This document shows, in pieces, positions 1-5,719 of a stretch of DNA of 6,133 nucleotides (positions are counted from its first letter, which is position 1; every line of letters starts with the position of its first letter). Both the position numbers and the translations under genes were made by a program. A model generated the notes under the pieces. The model was not told the DNA's origin, did not search any database, and saw nothing but the letters and a program-made list of their open reading frames with translations. Origin of the DNA: Gammaproteobacteria bacterium (GTDB lineage Bacteria; Pseudomonadota; Gammaproteobacteria; UBA6429; Thiohalophilaceae); contig JAUVGM010000154.1 of the NCBI GenBank assembly GCA_030593785.1, forward strand, positions 1 to 6,133, given 5' to 3'.

Positions 1-172
1 GGAAGTTTAAATAACGAGGTGTGTTTCCTAGGCGAGAAGAAATGTTGATTTCATTAAAACTGATTTCAGCAACATCAAGTTCATTAAAACCAACAAGACC
101 ATCTTGTTTATAATAAAGCGAGACATCTTTTTTATCCGATGTCTCGCCATTAAAGTAGTTGCCTTTAATCAT
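1..172 (-). CDS. M48-family metallopeptidase, N-terminal part (runs off the left edge)
   Basis: I translated the minus strand from the ATG at 172-170. It stays open for 57 codons to the window edge. The protein starts MIKGNYFNGETSDKKDVSLY and reaches SSRLGNTPRYLNF at residues 45-57. That stretch resembles the N-terminal segment of M48-family peptidases encoded beside DUF898/YjgN proteins, in which a basic R(L/I)GNTPRY motif precedes the membrane segment and the HExxH zinc site. Those catalytic parts lie beyond this window, so zinc peptidase activity is inferred from family and context, not seen. The start sits only 3 bases after the stop of the upstream DUF898 gene (TAA-ATA-ATG, same frame). 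There is no good separate Shine-Dalgarno, so translational coupling is likely. The first residues look cytoplasmic and there is no signal peptide at the start. Confidence 0.72.
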   Translation of the reverse strand, partial: MIKGNYFNGETSDKKDVSLYYKQDGLVGFNELDVAEISFNEINISSRLGNTPRYLNF

Positions 173-175
173 TAT

Positions 176-1330
176 TTAGAAACCAAGATCCATATCAAAC
201 ATTTCACCCATCTCTTCACCAAGAGCAGACTGATGATCCGCTTGTACCGTTGTAAACTGACTTAAATCGCCTGCAACATCCACCGAGGTAACCGAAGCAC
301 GGTATCTTGCAGTACGAATCTTGGCCCATGGCATAAGTAAACCGAAGGTTAATAACATGCCCAGTGTATTGGTGAAATACAAATACATCATATAGCTGGT
401 TTTAAGTTCTGATTTTGTTTTATGCCCGGCGATATCAATATTGTTGTATAACAAATTAGTACGTTTCGTTGCCATATAAGCAAACATCCATAAATAAAAA
501 GGCACGATAACAATAAACATCAAAATAGGCATCAACTGCATTACTTTGGATGAGTCAGCTGTATCAGAATTAAATAAAGCCGTCATACCTGCAACACCTA
601 AGCCAATAAGAGCAGAAAAAGCAATTAACCATAAGATCATTTTTAGATAAAGCCAATAATAGTTTTTCGTTGTTGCGGAAAAAGAAAAACCGGCATCACC
701 GTACTTTGCATGCTTTACTTTAAAATTTGTAATCATGTATTCCCACCAGGGAGCCATTAACATGATCAACCCTAATAAAACAAAAACAAATATTGGAAAT
801 TCAGGTTGCACACCCGCGTTGGCTGCTAGTGAATCCTGAAACTGATTAATCACAAAAATATAAGAACTCATAACAACAACAGGAATAGCAAATATTTTAT
901 ATACACTGGGAAAATTTTTATCAAAATTAAAGCGAACATTTCTGTAAACCGAATTTTTTAATCTAAATGCCATCGACATTACCAAAAAGGCCGGCACTAA
1001 CAACATAAGAACAAAAAATGCGCCTGCACCAATAATTGGACTCACATTTGAGGCGGCAAAATAAATAACAAACACAATAAATGCAATGATTCGTCCTTTC
1101 AGAATTTGTTTTGGATTTGCGGTATATCGAAATGACGTACCATCAAGCAATGTATTGCCATAAAAATACTGATTTGTTCTTACTTTAGCCCAGGCAGAAT
1201 AAATACCCAGCGTTAGAATTGTTAACGCGACATTGACTATCCATATAGCAAAAAACTCACCTGCTTTACCGGTAAATTCAAATGGTTTGTTAATTATATT
1301 AGTTCCGTTTTCTGTGTTCGTACTTTCCAT
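176..1330 (-). CDS. DUF898 (YjgN-like) polytopic inner-membrane protein
   Basis: This is a complete 384-residue protein with about eight hydrophobic segments (roughly residues 26-47, 79-95, 101-122, 143-162, 178-196, 225-251, 266-287 and 314-333). The family signature is clear: TLGIYSAWAKVRTNQYFYGN at 40-59, followed by a DG and an aromatic-rich strand. A second copy of the same pattern, TFGLLMPWAKIRTARY, lies at 328-343, so the protein is internally duplicated. The tail is acidic (GEEMGEMFDMDLGF), as I recall for YjgN-like proteins. The molecular role of DUF898 proteins is not established, and I do not assign one. The ATG at 1330-1328 is supported by a GGGG-type ribosome binding site 5 bases upstream. 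The gene follows the small membrane protein after 38 bases and is followed by an M48 peptidase gene after 3 bases. This DUF898-M48 pairing is recurrent in proteobacteria and suggests a joint envelope function (inference). Confidence 0.9.
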   Translation of the reverse strand: MESTNTENGTNIINKPFEFTGKAGEFFAIWIVNVALTILTLGIYSAWAKVRTNQYFYGNTLLDGTSFRYTANPKQILKGRIIAFIVFVIYFAASNVSPIIGAGAFFVLMLLVPAFLVMSMAFRLKNSVYRNVRFNFDKNFPSVYKIFAIPVVVMSSYIFVINQFQDSLAANAGVQPEFPIFVFVLLGLIMLMAPWWEYMITNFKVKHAKYGDAGFSFSATTKNYYWLYLKMILWLIAFSALIGLGVAGMTALFNSDTADSSKVMQLMPILMFIVIVPFYLWMFAYMATKRTNLLYNNIDIAGHKTKSELKTSYMMYLYFTNTLGMLLTFGLLMPWAKIRTARYRASVTSVDVAGDLSQFTTVQADHQSALGEEMGEMFDMDLGF

Positions 1331-1335
1331 AACTA

Positions 1336-1341
1336 CCCCTT
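1336..1341 (-). promoter_or_regulatory. Ribosome binding site of the DUF898 gene
   Basis: On the minus strand, AAGGGG ends five bases before the ATG at 1330-1328, within a purine-rich leader (AAAGGAAAAAAGGGG). This fits a Shine-Dalgarno site and supports the chosen start. Further upstream, TATAAA at about 1357-1362 could be a -10 element. I see no matching -35, so no promoter is claimed. Confidence 0.6.
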
Positions 1342-1368
1342 TTTTCCTTTTACGTTTTTATAATTTTT

Positions 1369-1689
1369 TTAAGTGATGCAGTCTAGTGACGACCACCTGT
1401 GCGTCGTGGGGGGTGCATCATCATATCTTTTTATTGGCGGCCCATAAACAAGATTTTTAAATGGCCATAAAATCCATGAACGCGGTATCGTTTTAGGTGA
1501 AACTTTAAATAATAAATGTAAAACATAGGCTGCTCCAACAACAGGAACAAGCCAAACAATTAATGTCTGAACTATTTTTTGATACCGAGTCAAACTTTTG
1601 TCGTAATAAATAACAATTAAAGCCAATATATTAAAATAAATATAATAAGCAAAGAGTACCCATAAGAAGATTACTACTGCATCCAACAA
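1369..1689 (-). CDS. Small two-helix membrane protein, TTG start, downstream of polA
   Basis: This is a 106-residue hypothetical protein. Two hydrophobic helices are visible at about residues 4-28 and 40-62, joined by a short polar loop (YYDKSLTRYQK). The second contains WLVPVVGAAYVLHLL, which recalls the (W)xxPxxGxxxY helix of PLDc_N-type small membrane domains. That resemblance is weak and I give no function. The rest (63-106) is a basic, proline-containing cytoplasmic or periplasmic tail. No ATG lies near the N-terminus. The TTG at 1689-1687 is preceded by AGAGGG at 7 bases' distance, and a second TTG follows immediately at 1686-1684. The gene starts 16 bases after the polA stop, so it is probably co-transcribed with polA. 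The last 15 or so codons overlap a G+C-rich inverted repeat and a run of six C, so the exact C-terminus is less certain than the body. Confidence 0.7.
   Translation of the reverse strand: MLDAVVIFLWVLFAYYIYFNILALIVIYYDKSLTRYQKIVQTLIVWLVPVVGAAYVLHLLFKVSPKTIPRSWILWPFKNLVYGPPIKRYDDAPPTTHRWSSLDCIT
1374..1420. repeat. Nested inverted repeat at the 3' end of the small membrane protein gene
   Basis: Outer arms TGATGCA (1374-1380) and TGCATCA (1414-1420) are perfect 7-base complements. Inside them, ACGAC (1389-1393) pairs with GTCGT (1403-1407) around a 9-base loop. The region is more G+C-rich than its surroundings and includes G6 at 1408-1413. The minus transcript is followed by A-rich rather than U-rich sequence, so this is not a standard intrinsic terminator in that direction. 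On the plus strand a short CTTTTT follows at 1427-1432, but no gene reads into it. It could be an RNA structure that attenuates or stabilises the polA-side transcript, or chance. Confidence 0.45.
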
Positions 1690-1696
1690 ATTTTAT

Positions 1697-1702
1697 CCCT
1701 CT
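1697..1702 (-). promoter_or_regulatory. Ribosome binding site that supports the TTG start
   Basis: AGAGGG on the minus strand lies between the polA stop (1708-1706) and the TTG at 1689-1687, with a 7-base spacer to that TTG. It would be 10 bases from the next TTG (1686-1684). As no ATG is available, this site is the main argument that the small gene is translated and starts here. Confidence 0.6.
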
Positions 1703-1705
1703 AAA

Positions 1706-4435
1706 TTAATGCGCCTCATCCCAGTTATTACCAATACCTACATCAACAACCAAAGGTACGGATAACTCAGCGGCTTGTTCCATTTTATTTGTTATCAATT
1801 TTATTACATCATCAACTTGCGATTCTTTTATTTCAAATATTAATTCATCATGCACCTGCATGATCATACGCATATCAAATTTACCCGTTTGGATGTCTTT
1901 ATCCAGGCTAATCATTGCACGTTTAATAATATCTGCCGCAGTACCTTGCATAGGTGCATTTATCGCGGTGCGTTCTGCATACTGCCTGCGCATACCATTT
2001 TTGGCATTAATCTCATGTAAATATAAACGTCGACCAAAAACCGTTTCGACATAACCATCTTCCTTGGCTTTTTCTTTTGTTTGTTCCATATAATCTTTAA
2101 CGCCGGGATAACGTTTAAAATAAAGATCAACATATTCCTGTGCTTCCGGTCGAGTGATGTCTAATTGCTTCGCTAAACCAAAGGCAGACATGCCATAAAT
2201 TAAACCAAAGTTAATCGCTTTAGCCGAACGACGCTGGTCTTTTGTCACTTCATCAGCACTCACTCCAAAGACTTCCGCTGCCGTTGCACTGTGCACATCT
2301 AAACCTTTAGAGAATGCATCCAGTAATCCTTTATCACCTGATAAATGCGCCATAATGCGTAATTCAATTTGCGAATAATCCGCTGCAACCAATTTATAAC
2401 CCGGTGTCGCTACAAAAGCCTGTCGAATACGTCGCCCCTCTTCTGTTCGAACCGGGATATTTTGTAAATTTGGATCAGAAGAAGATAATCGACCTGTTGC
2501 CGCAACAGCCTGATGATAGGATGTATGTACCCGACCTGTAGTTGGCTCAACCTGTTGTGGTAATTTATCAGTATAGGTTGATTTCAGCTTACTTAAACTA
2601 CGATATTCTAAAATCAACTTTGGTAAGGGATAGTCGTGTGCAAGCTCTTGCAATACACCCTCTGCCGTTGATGGCTGCCCTTTTGGCGTTTTCGAAATAA
2701 TCGGCAACTCTAACTTTTCAAATAAAATCACCTGTAACTGCTTTGGTGAACCAATATTAAATTCTTCACCCGCAATTTCATAAACGCCTAACTCAAGCTC
2801 TTTTAAGCGCTGAGTCAGTTGTTTGCTTTGTTTGGCCAGCATAATGACATCAAGCAAAACACCATTACGTTCCATACGAGATAGTACAGGCAACAAAGGT
2901 AATTCCAATTCCTGATAGATATGTTGTAGTGATTTTATTTCTTCTAACTGTGGCCATAAAACATTATGTAAACGTAACGTAATGTCTGCATCTTCTGCTG
3001 CATAAGGCGCTGCCGTTTCTACTTCAACCTGATTAAAGGTAATTTGCTTGGCACCTTTACCCGCAACGTCTTCATAATGAATGGTACTGTAACTTAAGTG
3101 TCTAACCGCTAAGTCATCCATGTTGTGTCGCAATGTACTATCAAGCACGTATGAAGCAAGCATAGTATCGTGCTGTATACCTTGCATATGAATGTCATAG
3201 TTACCTAACACATTCATATCATATTTTAAATTTTGTCCTAACTTACAAACTTTTTCATCTTCTAATAATGGTTTAAATTTTTCTAAAACCATTGCACGAT
3301 CAAGTTGCTTTGGTGCACCTAAATAATCATGCCCTACCGGCACATACGCAGCTTCACCTTCTTTAACAGAAAAAGATAAGCCAACAATTTCCGCTTGCAT
3401 ATAAGCCAGACTGGTTGTTTCCAAATCAAAACTAAAACAATCTGCCTTTTTTAGTTTCTTTAACCACTTATCTAATTCTTTCTCAGTAAAAACAGTTTCA
3501 TATTTTGCAGTTATTTCTTTGACTACAGCAGGGACTTTATTTGTTGCTGTTGAATTGTTGCTGGTAATGCTACCACCTGCATTTGCTTCAGCAAGCCATG
3601 TTTTAAATTCGAAATGACCGAATAGCTCACTTAACTTTCCATTGTCTGGTTTTTGCCGTTTTAATGTTTCCGGGTTCTCTTCTAATTCAACATCACATTT
3701 AATGGTCACCAGATCACGAGAAAGTGGTAGCTCACTCATGAAGTTACGTAAGTTTTCACCTACCTTACCTTTTATTTCTTCAGCATTTTGCATGACGCCA
3801 TCAAGCGAGTCATAAAGCCCTAACCATTTAACTGCTGTTTTTGGTCCAACCTTCGGCACACCGGGTACGTTATCAACGGTGTCTCCAATAAGTGCGAGGT
3901 AATCAATAATACGTTCCGGTGGAACACCAAACTTTTCTTTTACTCCTTCGATACCCATATGAACGTCGGTCATGGTATTAACCAGGCTGACATGTTTATT
4001 CACCAACTGCGCCATGTCTTTATCGCCCGTTGATATGATCGTATCAATTCCCAATGCCGCCGCCTGTTCCGATAAGGTACCAATAACATCATCCGCTTCA
4101 ACACCCGAAACACAAATCAGCGGCAACCCCATTGCTTTAATAATTTCATGTATTGGTTCTATTTGCTGACGTAAATCATCCGGCATCGGTGGACGATTCG
4201 CTTTATATTCTTTGTACATATCATTACGAAATGTTTTTCCCTTCGCATCAAAGACAACCGCAAGATGCTCAGGGTCATAATCTTTTAATAAACGGCGCAT
4301 CATATTAATTACGCCGTAAATTGTTCCTGTTGGTTCGCGTTTGGAATTACTCATATCGGGCATGGCATGATAGGCGCGGAATAAATACGATGAACCATCG
4401 ACCAGAACGAAGGGTTTATTAGATTTTTTTGACAT
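1706..4435 (-). CDS. polA: DNA polymerase I (5' nuclease, 3'-5' exonuclease and polymerase)
   Basis: This is a complete 909-residue PolA (E. coli: 928). It fills gaps in excision repair and removes Okazaki RNA primers. The 5' nuclease domain (about 1-290) shows the metal-binding acidic set: D13 (VDGSS), D63 (VFDAKG), E113/D115/D116 (VEADD), D138/D140 (STGDKD) and D185/D188 (GDTVDN), followed by the helix-hairpin-helix segment VPGVPKVGPKTA. A low-complexity linker spans about 285-305. The proofreading domain (about 310-500) is intact: D337/E339 (DLET), N402/D406 (QNLKYD) and Y478/D482 (YAAED). The polymerase domain has motif A with D686/E691 (DYSQIE), motif B with R735, K739, F743 and Y747 (RRSAKAINFGLIYG), and motif C with H862-D863-E864 (VHDE). 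The ATG at 4435-4433 gives the family's usual N-terminus (PFVLVDGSSYLFRAYHA). The ribosome binding site is weak. It diverges from the LOG-family gene across 147 bases and appears to head a minus-strand operon. Confidence 0.99.
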   Translation of the reverse strand: MSKKSNKPFVLVDGSSYLFRAYHAMPDMSNSKREPTGTIYGVINMMRRLLKDYDPEHLAVVFDAKGKTFRNDMYKEYKANRPPMPDDLRQQIEPIHEIIKAMGLPLICVSGVEADDVIGTLSEQAAALGIDTIISTGDKDMAQLVNKHVSLVNTMTDVHMGIEGVKEKFGVPPERIIDYLALIGDTVDNVPGVPKVGPKTAVKWLGLYDSLDGVMQNAEEIKGKVGENLRNFMSELPLSRDLVTIKCDVELEENPETLKRQKPDNGKLSELFGHFEFKTWLAEANAGGSITSNNSTATNKVPAVVKEITAKYETVFTEKELDKWLKKLKKADCFSFDLETTSLAYMQAEIVGLSFSVKEGEAAYVPVGHDYLGAPKQLDRAMVLEKFKPLLEDEKVCKLGQNLKYDMNVLGNYDIHMQGIQHDTMLASYVLDSTLRHNMDDLAVRHLSYSTIHYEDVAGKGAKQITFNQVEVETAAPYAAEDADITLRLHNVLWPQLEEIKSLQHIYQELELPLLPVLSRMERNGVLLDVIMLAKQSKQLTQRLKELELGVYEIAGEEFNIGSPKQLQVILFEKLELPIISKTPKGQPSTAEGVLQELAHDYPLPKLILEYRSLSKLKSTYTDKLPQQVEPTTGRVHTSYHQAVAATGRLSSSDPNLQNIPVRTEEGRRIRQAFVATPGYKLVAADYSQIELRIMAHLSGDKGLLDAFSKGLDVHSATAAEVFGVSADEVTKDQRRSAKAINFGLIYGMSAFGLAKQLDITRPEAQEYVDLYFKRYPGVKDYMEQTKEKAKEDGYVETVFGRRLYLHEINAKNGMRRQYAERTAINAPMQGTAADIIKRAMISLDKDIQTGKFDMRMIMQVHDELIFEIKESQVDDVIKLITNKMEQAAELSVPLVVDVGIGNNWDEAH

Positions 4436-4467
4436 ATACTTAACTTATAGAATTTGATTTAGCCATC

Positions 4468-4505
4468 ACGATACATTGCGTGTGTGGCTTGGCGGAAACG
4501 ATACA
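4468..4505. repeat. Pair of ACGATACA direct repeats, 30 bases apart
   Basis: ACGATACA occurs at 4468-4475 and again at 4498-4505. The start-to-start distance of 30 bases is near three helical turns. The second copy is part of a short palindrome, GATAC-AA-GTATC (4500-4511). The arrangement looks like a possible paired operator between divergent genes. Two 8-base words in A+T-rich DNA could also be coincidence. Confidence 0.35.
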
Positions 4506-4544
4506 AGTATCTTACGCTAAGACTTGGTTGTTCGCTTAACTTTA

Positions 4545-4560
4545 AGGCTGAAAATAGCCT
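4545..4560 (+). repeat. Short hairpin in the leader of the LOG-family gene
   Basis: AGGCT (4545-4549) and AGCCT (4556-4560) form a perfect 5-base stem around the A-rich loop GAAAAT. It ends 22 bases before the ATG at 4583, so if transcription starts upstream it would lie in the 5' untranslated leader. No U-tract follows, so it is not a terminator. A 5-base stem is weak evidence for function. Confidence 0.3.
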
Positions 4561-4582
4561 CTAATTAAAACAGTGAGACATT

Positions 4583-5299
4583 ATGGAAGATAAATCGATG
4601 CACCCCGGAATGAATCCGATCAACGATTCAATGCTCAGTCGCGAGTCTTGGAAAATATTCCAGATCATGGCTGAATTTGTTGAAGGCTTTGAGCGTATGG
4701 CTCGCGTGCGACCATCGGTCAGTATTTTCGGCTCTGCCAGAACATCGCCTGAACACCCCTATTACAAACTTACCATTGATATTGCTCGCGAACTTTCTGA
4801 TGCGGGCTTCTCTGTTGTCAGTGGTGGTGGCCCGGGTATCATGGAAGCAGCGAATAAAGGCGCATTTGAAGGTAAATCACCCAGTATTGGGCTTAATATA
4901 CAGTTACCACATGAAAAGGCAGGCAACCCATATCAGGATATCTCTCTTTTAAACACTTTTTTTCCAGGAAGGTTATGTTTGTAAAGTATGCCTCTGCTTA
5001 TGTCGTCATGCCGGGCATGTTTTGGCACACTTGATGAGCTGGCTGAAATATTGACACTGATACAAACCAGGAAAACGCGACGTATACCCATTATTCTTGT
5101 GCATCGCCCTTTCTGGGAAGGTTTGTTAGACTGGTTTGCCTCAACAATGGTGGATGAAAAAGTCATCAACAAAGAAGATTTGAATCTAATTCAAATTATT
5201 GATGAGCCAAAACATATTGCAAATGCCATTTTTGAACACTATGAGAAGCGCGGTTTTGAACCGTCTGCAGAAGAAGCCGAAGTATTACTTGATTTATAA
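4583..5299 (+). pseudogene. LOG-family (TIGR00730-type) nucleotide phosphoribohydrolase, broken by two compensating frameshifts
   Basis: LOG-family Rossmann proteins hydrolyse nucleoside 5'-monophosphates to base and ribose 5-phosphate. The first part (4583-4984, 133 codons) carries the family's N-terminal region: SRESWKIFQIMAEFVEGFER, VSIFGSARTSPEHPYY and SGGGPGIMEAANKGA (nucleotide site). After QDISL (to 4948) the frame is lost, and the open frame stops at TAA 4982-4984. The expected continuation, KHFFSRKVMFVKYASAYVVM plus PG, reads in another frame at 4951-5016. From 5021 the original frame resumes with FGTLDELAEILTLIQTRKTR and runs to the stop at 5297-5299. Two bases stand where about six are expected (4949-4950), and four where three are expected (5017-5020), so the net change is -3. 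The second lesion also hits a glycine of PGGxGTxxE. Repaired, the protein would be about 238 residues, a normal length. Both flanks are otherwise well preserved, so the break is recent or is a sequence error. The ATG at 4583 follows a weak GTGAG site. An ATG at 4988 could restart a C-terminal fragment. Confidence 0.88.
5007..5019. repeat. Perfect inverted repeat CATGCC-G-GGCATG at the second frameshift
   Basis: CATGCC (5007-5012) and GGCATG (5014-5019) are exact complements around a single G. The left arm encodes part of the conserved V-M-P stretch in the shifted frame. The right arm contains the extra base that disrupts the PGG codons. The coincidence of a perfect palindrome with the lesion suggests how the mutation arose. 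Confidence 0.7.
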
Positions 5300-5302
5300 A
5301 GG
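5298..5302 (+). promoter_or_regulatory. Ribosome binding site that fixes the DUF2782 start
   Basis: AAAGG overlaps the stop codon of the LOG-family gene (TAA 5297-5299) and lies 7 bases before the ATG at 5310. The frame is open further upstream to 5199, but that stretch overlaps the well-conserved LOG C-terminus in another frame. The ATG at 5310 also places a signal peptide at the N-terminus, so it is the right start. Confidence 0.7.
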
Positions 5303-5309
5303 TCACAGC

Positions 5310-5693
5310 ATGAAATTAACAAAAACTTTCACTTTATTTACTCTGATTATTTTTTCTAGCGCGATGTTTGCGGCAGATGATATTCCACCACCACCTTCAC
5401 TAAATAAAGCAGAAGAAAAGTTCACTGCACCAACCAACCAGGTTGCACCAACCTTGCCTGATGAAGCAGATGACAGTCGTAATATTCCTCAACCTGAAGT
5501 GCGTATCATTCGTAAAAAAGATACCGTGATTGAAGAATACCGTGTTAATGGGCGTTTGCGTTTTATTAAAATAACTCCATCAGTCGGCAGACCCTATTAT
5601 ATGGTTGATACCGATGGTGATGGCATACTGGAAACACGTGAAGATAATTTTACTAACCCACCTATCAACCAATGGATTTTATTAGAGTGGTGA
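5310..5693 (+). CDS. DUF2782 family exported protein
   Basis: This 127-residue protein has a signal peptide: K3/K6, then a hydrophobic core (FTLFTLIIFSSAMFA) with likely cleavage near residue 21 or 22. The mature protein is therefore probably periplasmic. It begins with an acidic, proline-rich stretch (DDIPPPPS) and a low-complexity linker to about residue 60. The conserved domain follows: PEVRIIRKKDTVIEEYRVNG (62-81), then RLRFIKITPSVGRPYYMVDTD (82-102) and a C-terminal tryptophan pair (QWILLEW). This is the pattern of DUF2782 proteins, whose function is unknown. Residues 100-111 (DTDGDGILETRE) match a 12-residue EF-hand-type calcium loop. The gene starts 10 bases after the LOG-gene stop, with a good ribosome binding site, and precedes thrB by 26 bases. 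The same DUF2782-thrB neighbourhood near polA occurs in pseudomonads, as I recall, so the link to thrB is probably positional rather than enzymatic. Confidence 0.9.
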   Translation: MKLTKTFTLFTLIIFSSAMFAADDIPPPPSLNKAEEKFTAPTNQVAPTLPDEADDSRNIPQPEVRIIRKKDTVIEEYRVNGRLRFIKITPSVGRPYYMVDTDGDGILETREDNFTNPPINQWILLEW

Positions 5694-5719
5694 TCCCTTA
5701 CCTTTCTTAATAGTCTTTT

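Larger units (their letters stand above)
4436..4582. promoter_or_regulatory. Divergent intergenic region between polA and the LOG-family gene
   Basis: These 147 bases lie between two divergent starts and must carry promoters in both directions unless one is internal to a gene. For the plus strand the best match I see is TTGGCG (4489-4494), an 18-base spacer and TACGCT (4513-4518), which is only moderate. For the minus strand, TATAAG (4449-4444) resembles a -10 element but lies very close to the polA ATG, and I find no good -35. No long open frame or tRNA-like sequence is present. The assignment as a regulatory region rests mainly on gene arrangement. Confidence 0.5.

Noticed and set aside
1374..1432. 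Intrinsic terminator
   Set aside because: The hairpin is followed by A-rich, not U-rich, sequence in the direction of the genes. The CTTTTT lies on the strand with no upstream gene.
1860..2054. Plus-strand open frame inside polA
   Set aside because: It is antisense to the conserved PolA motif C and O-helix downstream region, with no ribosome binding site or family resemblance.
3972..4169. Plus-strand open frame inside polA 5' nuclease region
   Set aside because: It is antisense to the conserved STGDKD and VEADD motifs. Its apparent protein is a shadow.
4436..4582. Small RNA gene such as Spot 42 next to polA
   Set aside because: The region is upstream rather than downstream of polA. It has no terminator-like hairpin with U-tract and no sequence I recognise as spf.
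4677..4952. Alternative plus-strand frame within the LOG gene
   Set aside because: It overlaps the conserved N-terminal LOG sequence in another frame and encodes nothing recognisable.
4945..5022. Programmed ribosomal frameshifting in the LOG-family gene
   Set aside because: Two separate shifts would be needed within 70 bases, one requiring a jump of several bases, and no slippery heptamer or pause structure is evident at the first site. LOG-family genes are not known to use recoding. Mutation or sequence error is simpler.
4933..5172. Minus-strand open frame over the broken LOG region
   Set aside because: It lies opposite the conserved LOG coding sequence, has no recognisable domain and is explained as a shadow.
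5199..5309. Longer N-terminus for the DUF2782 protein
   Set aside because: It would overlap the conserved LOG C-terminus and bury the signal peptide. The ATG at 5310 has a proper ribosome binding site.
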